64,000 nt of DNA from assembly GCF_004124315.2 (NCBI RefSeq), contig NZ_CP096889.1, positions 2,153,001 to 2,217,000 on the forward strand. The letters are read 5' to 3'. Both the position numbers and the translations under genes were made by a program. This stretch comes from Bacillus cabrialesii. GTDB taxonomy: Bacteria; Bacillota; Bacilli; Bacillales; Bacillaceae. The notes under the pieces are model-generated. The model was given only the letters and a program-made list of their open reading frames with translations, was not told the DNA's origin and ran no database searches. Positions 25,788 through 34,268 of the stretch are shown here, in pieces (the stretch's first letter is position 1; each line of letters opens with the position of its first letter).

Positions 25788-25825
25788 AAAAAACCTTAGT
25801 CCGACATACGGACTAAGGTTTTTTT
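25788..25825. terminator. bidirectional terminator between yodC and mhqD
   Basis: A 16-bp stem (AAAAAACCTTAGTCCG and complement) with an ACATA loop. Confidence 0.93.
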
Positions 25826-26432
25826 ATGATACAATCGATTCTTTGTACCAATCGCGGGCCTGTTCAGCTTCATGCTGCGTCAGCTGATGGCCCCCATCCT
25901 GCCAGAAAACAGAGGCTGATGCCCCGCTGTCACGCAAATAACGGTAAAGTTCTTCTGATTCTTCCTTCGTGCAGAGAGGATCATAATTTCCGGCACCGAT
26001 AAAAACAGGGAGTCCCGTCATATTAGGCAGCTTGAGACCGCGAATCGGAACCATCGGATGATGCAGAATAGCCCCTTTTAAGACATCTTGATAATGGAAA
26101 AGCAGGCTTGCCGCAATATTTGCGCCGTTTGAATAACCGACCGCAATAACTCTGCCGCGATCAAATTGATATGTTTCTGCAGCCTCGTCAATAAAATCTT
26201 TCAATTCTGTTGTCCGCTCTACGAGGTCCTTTTCATCAAAGACACCTTCACTCAGACGTCTGAAAAATCGCGGCATTCCATTTTCAAGCACCGATCCTCT
26301 GACACCAAGCAAATGGGCATGAGGGTCTATAAACCGTCCCAATGAAATCAAATCTTGTTCATTTCCGCCAGTGCCATGTAACAGCAAAAGTACGTTGTCA
26401 GATGTCCCTTTTTCATAAATATGCTTCATCAT
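25824..26432 (-). CDS. mhqD: carboxylesterase/phospholipase family hydrolase
   Basis: A 202-residue alpha/beta hydrolase. The oxyanion region is LLHGTGGNEQDL, the nucleophile elbow is VGYSNGAN (Ser near residue 105), and the acid and base are in GNYDPLC and GGHQLT near the C terminus. It is the second gene of mhqED, 11 bases after mhqE, with AAGGGGG before the ATG. In B. subtilis this operon is repressed by MhqR and induced by catechol and methylhydroquinone. The physiological ester is not known. Also called yodD. Confidence 0.92.
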   Translation of the reverse strand: MMKHIYEKGTSDNVLLLLHGTGGNEQDLISLGRFIDPHAHLLGVRGSVLENGMPRFFRRLSEGVFDEKDLVERTTELKDFIDEAAETYQFDRGRVIAVGYSNGANIAASLLFHYQDVLKGAILHHPMVPIRGLKLPNMTGLPVFIGAGNYDPLCTKEESEELYRYLRDSGASASVFWQDGGHQLTQHEAEQARDWYKESIVS

Positions 26433-26443
26433 AAATTCCCCCT

Positions 26444-27355
26444 TTAAAGTTTAGGCAAAACGTCTGTAATTTGTTGTCTGTGTTTCTCCAGCCATTCAGG
26501 CAGTTTTAATGAAGTCCCCAGCTCATCAAACGTTTCATCTGTCATAAAGCCCGGCTCATCTGTGGCAATTTCAAATAAGATACCGCCTTTCTCCCTGAAA
26601 TAAACGGATGTAAAGTATTCTCTATCAAGGATTTCTGAAGAGGGAAAATGGTTTTGCGCAATAATCGGCAGCCATTTCGCCTGTTCCTCTTTCGTTGTCC
26701 GAAATGCTACATGGTGTACTGTTCCATAACCTCCTACCCCTCTTTGTTCAGGGTGTAAATGGACGTCAATGAGGCCGCCGATAGCCGCTGGGGATGTCAG
26801 TCTGACGATCTGGTTTTCTTCCGCCGCTTTGGCATATCCAAAGCTTTCCGTTAAAAATTGTATGGTCGCCTGCGGGTCATAAGAATACAGCAGCACGCCT
26901 TTCATTCCCGTAATTGCTTCATGTTCTGAAATGCCTTCAGGCGTCCACTCGCTTTTGCCGCTTTTCGCATTCTCCATAATCGCTAGCGGAAGGTCTTCCG
27001 TATCATCAAACATAAGACCCTTTTCCCCGAATAACGTTTTCTCCTCAAGGTTTAGCCCGTTTTTCTCAAGACGTTCTTTCCAAAAAGACAGGGAGCCTTT
27101 AGGAACTGAAAAGTACACCCGGCCCGCTTGACCTTTACCTACCGTTCCCTGTCCGCTTCCTTGGAACGGAAAAAAGGTCATAATTGTACCGGGATCTCCA
27201 TTTTGATTCCCGAAGTAAAAATGATACGTTCCGGGATCATCAAAGTTTACTGTTTTTTTGACAAGCCTGAGCCCGAGCACTTCTGTATAAAATCGCAAGT
27301 TTTCTTGCGGATTTCTGGCGAATGCTGTGACATGGTGCAATCCTTCTGTTTTCAT
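26444..27355 (-). CDS. mhqE: ring-cleaving dioxygenase/glyoxalase MhqE
   Basis: A 303-residue vicinal-oxygen-chelate protein with two VOC halves. The first starts LHHVTAFARNPQENLRFYTEVLGL with a metal-ligand His. The second contains VHHVAFRT and ends with a glutamate ligand in GILFEIATDEPGF. This arrangement is that of extradiol dioxygenases that open hydroquinones. It leads mhqED, whose MhqR box lies 16-33 bases upstream of the ATG. Also called yodE. Confidence 0.92.
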   Translation of the reverse strand: MKTEGLHHVTAFARNPQENLRFYTEVLGLRLVKKTVNFDDPGTYHFYFGNQNGDPGTIMTFFPFQGSGQGTVGKGQAGRVYFSVPKGSLSFWKERLEKNGLNLEEKTLFGEKGLMFDDTEDLPLAIMENAKSGKSEWTPEGISEHEAITGMKGVLLYSYDPQATIQFLTESFGYAKAAEENQIVRLTSPAAIGGLIDVHLHPEQRGVGGYGTVHHVAFRTTKEEQAKWLPIIAQNHFPSSEILDREYFTSVYFREKGGILFEIATDEPGFMTDETFDELGTSLKLPEWLEKHRQQITDVLPKL

Positions 27356-27370
27356 TTTCCCACTCCTATT

Positions 27371-27388
27371 TATCTCGATTTCAAGATA
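27371..27388 (-). promoter_or_regulatory. MhqR operator
   Basis: TATCTCGATTTCAAGATA is an imperfect palindrome close to the MhqR consensus TATCTCGAATTCGAGATA. It lies between the likely promoter and the mhqE start. Confidence 0.75.
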
Positions 27389-27476
27389 TTTATTATTTTA
27401 AACCTTTATTGAAGAGGATGCAAACCATGTGTTTTAATTAAATAATTGAAAAAATCATTTTTTTCTAATAATTATC

Positions 27477-27505
27477 TTGTGATCTTTTCTTACAACTGCT
27501 ATTAT
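27477..27505 (+). promoter_or_regulatory. candidate sigma-A promoter of the DUF3311-yodF operon
   Basis: TTGTGA, a 17-bp spacer, and an extended -10 TGCTATTAT. The start codon of the first gene is 34 bases further on. Confidence 0.6.
27478..27494 (+). promoter_or_regulatory. TnrA box upstream of the DUF3311-yodF operon
   Basis: TGTGATCTTTTCTTACA fits the TnrA/GlnR consensus TGTNA-N7-TNACA exactly. It overlaps the -35 hexamer and spacer of the predicted promoter, a placement expected for repression rather than activation. Confidence 0.65.
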
Positions 27506-27538
27506 AGTGAGCATTATCATGTTTCAGGAGGAAAGTAA

Positions 27539-27739
27539 ATGGTTAAAAAAGCACTTATTGTTATTCTCATTCTTTTGCCATTCGCTCAGCTTGCGCTATT
27601 GCCGCTTGTGAATCGAATTGAACCGATTATTTTCGGTCTTCCGTGTTTCCACTTTTGGCTGCTGTTGTGGATTATTATTACGCCGTTATGCTCGTTTGGC
27701 ATTTACCAGACGCAAAAAAAAGATGGAGGATTTGAATAA
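27539..27739 (+). CDS. DUF3311 small membrane protein, symporter partner
   Basis: A 66-residue protein with two hydrophobic segments (about 5-25 and 37-58) and the pattern LLPLVNRIEPIIFGLPCFHFW typical of DUF3311. Members of this family are almost always encoded directly before a sodium:solute symporter and are thought to be small subunits of it. A CAGGAGGAAAGTAA site sets the start. The stop codon overlaps the yodF ATG by one base (TAATG), indicating translational coupling. Confidence 0.85.
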   Translation: MVKKALIVILILLPFAQLALLPLVNRIEPIIFGLPCFHFWLLLWIIITPLCSFGIYQTQKKDGGFE

Positions 27740-29225
27740 TGCAAGGGAATCTCACTGCACTTCTCATTACAGCTATTATCGTTTTAACCGTTGTCTGTAT
27801 CGGATTTCTCGCCGGAAGGGACAAATCCTCACGAACCTCGGTAGAAGAATGGTCCGTAGGCGGCAGACGCTTCGGCGGTCTGTCTGGTTTTTAGTAGGCG
27901 CTGACCTCTATACGGCATATACTTTCTTAGGGTTAACCAGTACTGCTTATACGGGCGGAAGTGTTGCATTTTTCGCCATCCCTTATTCTGTGTTGGCTTA
28001 CTTTATCGCCTATTTCTTCCTGCCAAAACTTTGGAAAGTTGCGAAAATTCATAAATTAACAACACTCGCAGATTACGCCCGGGAACGTTTTGATAGTAAG
28101 CTTTTAGCAAGCCTCGTTGCCATCGTAGGCGTGCTGATGCTTATTCCGTACATATGCCTTCAGCTGAGCGGCATTCAAGATACGCTCCAAGTTGCCGGCA
28201 CCGGATATATTAACGTAAAATTCGTTGTCATCATTTCATTTATTCTTGTAGCTCTTTACACATTCTTCAGCGGGATTAAAGGGCCTACTTTTACAGCGAT
28301 CATTAAAGACATTTTAGTCTGGGTTATTATGCTGTTTATGGTGGTGTCCCTCCCTCTCATTCATTTTAACGGCTGGACACCGATGATTGACACGTTAGTG
28401 AAGGAAGCGCCGCAAATGCTGACGATACCGGCAGAAGGGCCAAAAGGCATTTCTTGGTTTATCACAGCATCTATTGTTTCCGCTCTGGCACTTTTTATGT
28501 GGGCACATGCCGCTACAGGTGTTTTCACGGCGAAAAGCGCCGATGCAGTAAGAAAAAACAGCATGTTTTTGCCGCTTTATAATATTGTGTTAATTTTGGT
28601 TATTTTTCTTGGATTTATCGCCTTTCTTGTCCTGCCGGAAGATACAAATCCAAGACTGGCGCTGCTTCATTTGATTCAAACATCTTACGGCGGCGTGGCA
28701 CAAGGTTTCGCATATGCCACGATCGCTCTTGCTTCATTGATTCCTTGTTCCATTATGGCAATCGGGGCATCGAATTTATTCGCCAACAACCTATACAGGG
28801 ATTTGATTCATCCGAATGTGTCTCAAAGCAAGCTGACCCTTGTCACACGTTCAATGGTGTTTGTTGTCATCGGTCTCGCGCTTCTGTTTGGAATGCTGTT
28901 CCCGACTGCCTTAGTGACACTCCAGCTATTAGGTGTATCCGGCATGGTGCAAATCTTCCCGGCGATTGCTGTCAGTCTATTCTGGAAGCGTCAAACGAAA
29001 GAAGCGACGGTTATCGGATTATTAGTCGGCCTTGCGGTTACGTTTATTGTGTATACCACTCAATCCGCACATGGCATTTATGAAGGGTTCTGGGGATTGG
29101 CCGCCAACATCGCTGCTGTCGTTATTCTGAATCCGCTGTTTGTCAAAAAAGCAGGATCCAATCCTGTCATTGAAGGTTTATTTGGTAAAAAACAAGACGC
29201 TAACCCGAATCAAAAGGGTGCATAA
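27739..29225 (+). pseudogene. yodF: sodium:solute symporter YodF, frameshifted
   Basis: A sodium:solute symporter (SSS, PanF-like) gene broken by one frameshift. The N-terminal frame starts at the ATG at 27739 (MQGNLTALLITA...), reads through SVEEWSVGGRRFGGL and hits TAG at 27892-27894. The rest of the transporter (VWFLVGADLYTAYTFLG onward, 12 further membrane segments, to QDANPNQKGA) continues in the -1 frame from 27882 to 29225. Restoring one base (or four) at about 27880-27884 gives a protein of about 495 residues. No slippery heptamer is visible, so programmed frameshifting is unlikely. The rest of the reading frame is intact, so the lesion is recent or a sequencing error. GGAGG precedes the ATG. 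Confidence 0.85.
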
Positions 29226-29261
29226 AAAAACCATACGCGGCATCCGCGTATGGTTTTTTTA
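29224..29261. terminator. bidirectional terminator between yodF and ctpA
   Basis: A perfect stem (AAAAAACCATACGCGG and complement) with a three-base CAT loop. Confidence 0.93.
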
Positions 29262-30659
29262 CATTTCTTTTTTCAGTGTTTCAATTGCCTTTTCCATTTG
29301 CGTATCATTATTAGACAGCTTCTTTTGAAGTTCTGTCATTAATTTCGTTGTTGTATCGCCAGTGAGTACACCTGTTTCTTTCAGCTTCTCTTTTTTCTGG
29401 AACTGTTTGACAACAGATACAAAATCATGGTCATACGTACTGTTAACCTTTACCTTGTAGCCAAGTGCTTTGAGCATTTGCTGAGCTACTTTGACGTTTG
29501 TGCCTGAATCCCCTGATTTGTACGTTTTATCCGCATCCAAATACGGCAGCTTTGCGTAATCAGGCAGCTCTGCTTTCACTTGAGGTTTAATACCTTTTTT
29601 GTGAATCCACTCACCATCGGCAGTCAGCCATTTGGCAACTGTCAGTTTGACGTTGGAGCCATCGTCATATTCTTTTGCTGTTTGCACTGTGCCTTTGCCA
29701 AATGTCGTTTCACCGATTAACGGTATGCCGGACGATTCATGAAGAGCAGCGGACATAATTTCAGCGGCGCTGGCTGTTCCGTCATTTACTAAAACGACGG
29801 TCGGCTTGGTGATTTTTCGTTCTTTTTCGGCTTTCATAACTTCTTTTGAACCGTTTTTGTATTCAACCTGCATGATGTTTTTGCCCTTATCAATGAACAG
29901 ATTGCTCATTGTAATCGCCTGGTCCATTAAGCCGCCCGGGTTTCCCCTCAAGTCTAAAATATAGCCTTTGGCGCCTTTTTTCTCCAAACTGTCAATCGCA
30001 TCTGTCAGCTCTTTAGCAGTTGTTTCAGAGAAAGAAGTGATTTGAATTTCGCCGATATTATTGTCTTTCATTTCTGAATAAACGGTCTCTACAGGAATGG
30101 TATCGCGCTTAATGGAAAGATCGATATTTCCGACTCCCGCTCTGTTTAGCTCTAGCTTCACTTTTGTGCCCTTTTTGCCTCGGATTAAAGCGACGGCTTC
30201 ATTTACAGTCATGCCTTTGACGCTTTTCTCGTTCACCTTAAGGATTTGGTCCCTCGGTTTGATTCCGGCTTTTTCAGCAGGTGAACCTTTTATAGGCGAC
30301 ACAATAAGGATTTCACCGTCTTTCTCCTCTACTTGTGCTCCGATTCCTTCAAAGGATGCAGAAATCGTCTCGTCGAATGATTTTGCTTCCTCTTGATCCA
30401 TATATGTGGAATACGGATCATCGAGAGATTGAATCATTCCTTTAATTGCTCCGTCTACTAATTTGTCATCATCTGTTTTTTGGTAATAATCACTTTTGAT
30501 TTGCTCATACGCTTTATTTAATTTTTCGAACTTGCTGTCTCCCATGCTTGCTGATTTTTGGCTCAGGATGCTGGAATTTCCCGTAATAAATAAAGTAAGC
30601 GCCGAAGCGACAACCGCAGTGATCAGCACAATAAAAAACAGTTTTAATTGCCGTTTCAA
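29259..30659 (-). CDS. ctpA: carboxy-terminal processing protease CtpA
   Basis: A 466-residue S41 serine protease anchored by an N-terminal membrane segment (about 7-26). It is followed by a PDZ domain (about 95-170), the S41 catalytic core with nucleophile Ser297 (DGTASAAE) and general base Lys322 (TFGKGT), and a C-terminal peptidoglycan-binding domain (about 380-440, GDSGTNVKVAQQMLKALGYKV). It cleaves C-terminal ends of exported proteins at the outer face of the membrane. It is a paralog of the sporulation protease CtpB. It is monocistronic and convergent with yodF. Confidence 0.94.
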   Translation of the reverse strand: MKRQLKLFFIVLITAVVASALTLFITGNSSILSQKSASMGDSKFEKLNKAYEQIKSDYYQKTDDDKLVDGAIKGMIQSLDDPYSTYMDQEEAKSFDETISASFEGIGAQVEEKDGEILIVSPIKGSPAEKAGIKPRDQILKVNEKSVKGMTVNEAVALIRGKKGTKVKLELNRAGVGNIDLSIKRDTIPVETVYSEMKDNNIGEIQITSFSETTAKELTDAIDSLEKKGAKGYILDLRGNPGGLMDQAITMSNLFIDKGKNIMQVEYKNGSKEVMKAEKERKITKPTVVLVNDGTASAAEIMSAALHESSGIPLIGETTFGKGTVQTAKEYDDGSNVKLTVAKWLTADGEWIHKKGIKPQVKAELPDYAKLPYLDADKTYKSGDSGTNVKVAQQMLKALGYKVKVNSTYDHDFVSVVKQFQKKEKLKETGVLTGDTTTKLMTELQKKLSNNDTQMEKAIETLKKEM

Positions 30660-30811
30660 TTAAACACCACCTTTTTCTTCTTACATTATTATCATGGACG
30701 AATTCTTATTCGTCAACTCGGAGCAAAAATGAAAGAGAAACGCCCTTCTTTCGCTTTTCATAAACCTATGTCTTTATACGACATATGATAAAGAAAAAGG
30801 AGGATTCGATA

Positions 30812-31513
30812 TTGAGCCGATATTTAGAAATGCTGTCCTTATTCGGTGTTGCAGGAGCGCATCCTGGCGGTTTGGCTTTTTCAAAAGCGGTCCTGCAAAA
30901 GGCTGCGCCCTCCCCGGATCAGCCGATTCTTGATGCCGGATGCGGAACAGGGCAAACAGCGGCTTATTTAGGACATTTGCTGTATCCTGTATCAGTCGTT
31001 GATAAAGACCCTATCATGCTTGAGAAAGCGAAAAAAAGATTTGCAAATGAAGGGCTTGCCATCCCTGCATATCAGGCGGAGCTGGAACACCTCCCGTTTT
31101 CTTCTGAATCCTTTTCCTGCGTCTTGTCAGAATCAGTCCTCAGTTTTTCCCATCTGACATCCTCTCTTCAAGAAATTGCAAGAGTATTGAAGCCCGGCGG
31201 GATGCTGATTGGTATCGAAGCGGCTTTAAAAAAACCGATGCCTGCTGCAGAAAAGAAGCAAATGCTGGATTTTTACGGTTTTACTTGCTTACATGAAGAA
31301 ACCGAGTGGCATAAGATCCTTAGGTCATACGGCTTTCAAAAAACGGAAGCATTGACACTTCTTCCGGAAGACATGGAATTTGAGCCAACCACAGAAATGG
31401 ATTTATCGCAAACGATTGCCCCTATCTATTACGATACGCTTCAAGCACATTATGAACTCATGCAGACATATAGTGAGTACATGGGTCATTGTATCTTTAT
31501 CGCGTATAAGTAA
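30812..31513 (+). CDS. yodH: SAM-dependent methyltransferase, UbiE/Methyltransf_11 type
   Basis: A 233-residue class I methyltransferase. SAM-binding motif I is LDAGCGTGQTA (about residues 41-51), the acidic residue after strand 2 is VVDKDPIM, and motif III is LKPGGMLIGIE. The substrate is unknown. The start is taken as TTG at 30812, because a strong AAGGAGG lies eight to nine bases before it and the length matches the B. subtilis protein; the upstream ATG at 30785 lies before that site. Confidence 0.88.
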   Translation: MSRYLEMLSLFGVAGAHPGGLAFSKAVLQKAAPSPDQPILDAGCGTGQTAAYLGHLLYPVSVVDKDPIMLEKAKKRFANEGLAIPAYQAELEHLPFSSESFSCVLSESVLSFSHLTSSLQEIARVLKPGGMLIGIEAALKKPMPAAEKKQMLDFYGFTCLHEETEWHKILRSYGFQKTEALTLLPEDMEFEPTTEMDLSQTIAPIYYDTLQAHYELMQTYSEYMGHCIFIAYK

Positions 31514-31542
31514 AACGGCGTATAGCCTCCTTTTTTCGTCCA

Positions 31543-31570
31543 ACCTTTTTCTCCTATCTATCATATGCTG
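31543..31570 (+). promoter_or_regulatory. sigma-K-like promoter of yodI
   Basis: AC, a 17-bp spacer, and CATATGCTG, which differs by one base from CATANNNTA, lie 30 bases before the yodI start. This suits a late mother-cell spore-surface gene. Confidence 0.55.
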
Positions 31571-31600
31571 ATAGAAAGTCAAGATAGGAGGGAAACAATA

Positions 31601-31852
31601 TTGGAGAGATATTATCATCTTTGCAGAAACCATCAAGGTAAAGTCGTCAGAATTACAGAGAGAGGCGGGAGAGTTCACGTCGGCAGAATTACCCGTGTAA
31701 CAAGAGACAGAGTTTTTATAGCTCCGACCGGCGGAGGGCCAAGAGGTTTCGGTTACGGATATTGGGGCGGTTATTGGGGATACGGAGCGGCTTACGGTAT
31801 TTCCCTCGGTTTAATCACAGGGGTCGCTCTTGCTGGTTTATTCTTCTGGTAA
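31601..31852 (+). CDS. yodI: spore coat-type small protein YodI
   Basis: An 83-residue protein. The N-terminal half is basic with an SH3-like feel (HQGKVVRITERGGRVHVGRITRV). A Gly/Tyr/Trp-rich stretch (RGFGYGYWGGYWGYGAAYG) and a hydrophobic C terminus follow. The start is a TTG at 31601 preceded by AGGAGGG at good spacing. The sigma-K-like promoter and composition point to a spore-surface protein; the biochemical role is unknown. Confidence 0.82.
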   Translation: MERYYHLCRNHQGKVVRITERGGRVHVGRITRVTRDRVFIAPTGGGPRGFGYGYWGGYWGYGAAYGISLGLITGVALAGLFFW

Positions 31853-31885
31853 GCACAGAACAAATGCTAGATTCACCAGACACAA

Positions 31886-31920
31886 TGAAGCCCGCTTATC
31901 TAGTGTAAGCGGGCTTTTCA
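31886..31920. terminator. bidirectional terminator between yodI and yodJ
   Basis: The stem AAGCCCGCTTA/TAAGCGGGCTT with a seven-base loop is followed by T on the plus strand and AATG on the other. Confidence 0.85.
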
Positions 31921-31922
31921 TT

Positions 31923-32747
31923 TTAAATTTTCTTCACTTTTTCAAAGTACTCTTCGAGCGTTAAATCATTATCTTGGATGACTTTTGCGGCTTTTTTGCC
32001 TACATAGCGCAGATGCCATGGCTCATATTCATATTTCGTGATATCCTCTTTATTTTTCGGATAGCGAATGATAAAGCCATATTTATAAGCATTGTCCTGC
32101 ACCCATTTTCCGTCTGCCGTGCTTCCGAACGCTTCATTTAACTCAAAGCCATTGCTTCGGCTGGAAATGTCCATCGCAAGTCCTGTTTGGTGCTCGCTTT
32201 CACCCGGGTAAGCGACTGCTTCCCTTGCCTTCTTTTCCCCTTTTAGGCTTACTTCATTGTCAAAAATGACTTTCTGTCTGTCATACGCACGGTACCCTGA
32301 GACAGCTGCGAGTTCATAGCCTTCCTTTTTCGCAGCATCGAACATCGTTTTTAATGCGTCGGCCGCTTCCTTTCTGATGTAACGTTTTTGAATCTTCTCT
32401 TCAAATGAAAACTCTACATCAGGTATGACAAGATCGCTAGGTTCATAGTTTCCGGGCAGTGCGTATTGTTTATTGACAAGCGCAAGTATATTTTCTGGAT
32501 TTTGAATGGTTTCCAGACCGTCTACTTTTTTAATATCATTGAAATACTTGCTTTCCAATGAAAACGCACTGTCCTGAGTCTTTGTTTTTTTCGTGTCATT
32601 TGTTTTTTGTTCTGTTTGCTTTGTTTCTGCTGTGGATTTCGTATCCTTTTGAGCATCTCCATTCGACATGCTGCAGCCGGCTCCGACTATTGCCGTTACA
32701 CTCAAAGCGGCAGCCAGTGAGAACCATTTACCGGACTTTTTCATCAT
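31923..32747 (-). CDS. yodJ: D-alanyl-D-alanine carboxypeptidase, VanY/LdcB family lipoprotein
   Basis: A 274-residue lipoprotein. The signal peptide ends at the lipobox VGAGC (Cys25). A Lys/Thr/Gln-rich spacer (about 30-62) leads to a VanY-type peptidase domain. Its zinc site is readable as SEHQTGLAMD (SxHxxGxAxD) and EPWHLRYVG, and SGYRAYDRQ is the substrate-binding loop. It trims peptidoglycan stem peptides outside the membrane; whether it is a D,D- or L,D-carboxypeptidase is not decided by sequence. AAGGAAGG precedes the start. deoD lies upstream on the same strand, 79 bases away, with a possible weak terminator between. Confidence 0.9.
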   Translation of the reverse strand: MMKKSGKWFSLAAALSVTAIVGAGCSMSNGDAQKDTKSTAETKQTEQKTNDTKKTKTQDSAFSLESKYFNDIKKVDGLETIQNPENILALVNKQYALPGNYEPSDLVIPDVEFSFEEKIQKRYIRKEAADALKTMFDAAKKEGYELAAVSGYRAYDRQKVIFDNEVSLKGEKKAREAVAYPGESEHQTGLAMDISSRSNGFELNEAFGSTADGKWVQDNAYKYGFIIRYPKNKEDITKYEYEPWHLRYVGKKAAKVIQDNDLTLEEYFEKVKKI

Positions 32748-32787
32748 ACATTACCTTCCTTTTATCGATCGTTTCCGCATTCATAAA

Positions 32788-32820
32788 GAAGAGGCTGCCG
32801 GCAGCCAGCACGCCTCTTGA
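32788..32820 (-). terminator. possible weak terminator after deoD
   Basis: AAGAGGC...GCCTCTT arms with a large G/C-rich internal loop lie between deoD and yodJ; the T tract is short. Confidence 0.35.
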
Positions 32821-32826
32821 TTTATT

Positions 32827-33528
32827 TTATTGTGATACGGAATGTAAAGCCACTTCTATCATATCATGAAATGTGGTTTGACGCTCTTCCGCTGTCGTTT
32901 CTTCTCCTGTTAGTACGTGATCACTCACAGTGAGAATTGACAGCGCTTTTCTTCCGTGCTTCGCTGCTAATGTATACAATGCCGTTGTTTCCATCTCAAC
33001 GCCGAGCACGCCGTATTTTGCAAGCTTTTCGATTTGCGAATCGTCGTTATAGAACTGATCAGCTGTAAATACGCTTCCTACAGTGACCGGCACGCCTTTA
33101 TCCTTTGCGGCATCATAAGCATTTTTTAAAAGCTCGAAATCAGCGCATGGGGCAAAATCAATGCTTCCAAAAGCGACTCTGTTCATTTGTGAATCAGTTG
33201 AGGAGGTCATAGCCAAAATGACGTCCCGCACTTTGACATCTTTACGAATAGCGCCGCAAGAACCTACTCTTATTAGGTTTTGTACGTCGTAACTTTGAAT
33301 TAGTTCATTCACATAAATCGAAATAGATGGAACGCCCATTCCCGTGCCTTGCACGGATATTTTTTTGCCTTTATATGTACCCGTAAATCCATACATGCCT
33401 CTGACTTCATTGTAGCATTCTACATCTTCAAGATACGTTTCAGCAATAAACTTTGCTCTGAGAGGATCGCCCGGCAAAAGCACTGTATCCGCAATTTGTC
33501 CTTTTTCAGCACCTATATGTACACTCAT
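32827..33528 (-). CDS. deoD: purine nucleoside phosphorylase DeoD
   Basis: A 233-residue hexameric-type purine nucleoside phosphorylase that splits adenosine, guanosine, inosine and their deoxy forms with phosphate. Typical features: the N-terminal HIGAEKGQIADTVLLPGDPLRAK with a phosphate loop, GTGMGVPSISIY, IRVGSCGAI, and the ribose-binding VEMETTALY. The catalytic Asp is in LTVSDHVLTGE. AGGAGG sets the start. It appears to be monocistronic or loosely joined to yodJ. Confidence 0.96.
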   Translation of the reverse strand: MSVHIGAEKGQIADTVLLPGDPLRAKFIAETYLEDVECYNEVRGMYGFTGTYKGKKISVQGTGMGVPSISIYVNELIQSYDVQNLIRVGSCGAIRKDVKVRDVILAMTSSTDSQMNRVAFGSIDFAPCADFELLKNAYDAAKDKGVPVTVGSVFTADQFYNDDSQIEKLAKYGVLGVEMETTALYTLAAKHGRKALSILTVSDHVLTGEETTAEERQTTFHDMIEVALHSVSQ

Positions 33529-33729
33529 CTCATTTCCTCCTGTAAAACTAAATTATCATCCAGTCCGTTCATTTTACAACGAATGTCATGATGAGACAAA
33601 CTCCAGCATTGATTATAAAGGAATATCGAGAAAAAAGAAATGTTCCGGAGCCGTTTCGGCATTTCCTGAAAAAACGGGATAATCGAGGTGTTTATTTGAA
33701 AACCTAACCGCAGGAAGGAGGGATGAGAC

Positions 33730-33855
33730 GTGGGTAAAAAACAGCGTAACAGGATCACTGGCCAAAAAAAGAACAATCACATACCTGCAAAAGATGTAAT
33801 TGCAGCTGAAGAGGCGCACGGGAAGGAGTATTCCGCTGCCAAACGCAAGCCTTAA
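33730..33855 (+). CDS. small basic protein, 41 residues, unknown
   Basis: A GTG-started ORF (GKKQRNRITGQKKNNHIPA...) with AAGGAGG eight bases before the start and a terminator 6 bases after its stop. The peptide is rich in Lys, Arg, Asn and Ala (EEAHGKEYSAAKRKP at the end) and resembles small acid-soluble or other minor spore proteins in length and composition, but I cannot match a named Ssp. It lies between the divergent deoD and the convergent yodL. Confidence 0.6.
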   Translation: MGKKQRNRITGQKKNNHIPAKDVIAAEEAHGKEYSAAKRKP

Positions 33856-33860
33856 ACTGC

Positions 33861-33892
33861 AGAAAACTGCGGAAATCCGCAGTTTTCTTTTT
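33861..33892. terminator. terminator between the 41-residue ORF and yodL
   Basis: AAAACTGCGG/CCGCAGTTTT with an AAAT loop, followed on the plus strand by CTTTTTGTT. Confidence 0.85.
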
Positions 33893-33893
33893 G

Positions 33894-34208
33894 TTATGTC
33901 GTTTGTACAATCAGACGATTGATTTTTCTCCATCCGGCGGGAAGCAGTTTATAATATGTTTTCCCTTTTCTGCCTTCATCAATCAGAATCACGTCCCCAG
34001 TGGCCATAAATCTCGCATCATAATCACTTGGAACGGTATCAAATACATTAAACAAAGAGAATGCTCTTTTCAGCACGTCTTGATGATCGCTCCCGTTCAG
34101 TTCAGTTCGATAGACGGCTCTGTAGCCCTTTTTTTCGCCAAACCGGGGTGTCTGAAATATTGTCACGTCATAGGAACAAGACTTCTTTTTAAACACGGAT
34201 AACATCAT
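33894..34208 (-). CDS. yodL: YodL, sporulation protein affecting MreB
   Basis: A 104-residue soluble protein beginning MMLSVFKKKSCSYDVTIFQTPRFG. In B. subtilis the ortholog is made early in sporulation and, when overproduced, widens cells by acting on the MreB cytoskeleton; that comes from the literature, not from a motif here. The ATG at 34208 is preferred to a TTG one codon upstream, because it lies at better spacing from GGGAGGGG. It is monocistronic and followed by a shared terminator. Confidence 0.85.
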   Translation of the reverse strand: MMLSVFKKKSCSYDVTIFQTPRFGEKKGYRAVYRTELNGSDHQDVLKRAFSLFNVFDTVPSDYDARFMATGDVILIDEGRKGKTYYKLLPAGWRKINRLIVQTT

Positions 34209-34268
34209 CAAGATCCCCTCCCTTTTATTTCTTTAACATATTGGCGTTTTTACCGTGTTTTCCTCTCT

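Noticed and set aside
27880..27895. Programmed -1 frameshift in yodF
   Set aside because: The geometry is right for -1, but there is no X XXY YYZ slippery heptamer and no clear downstream stem; symporters of this family are not known to use it.
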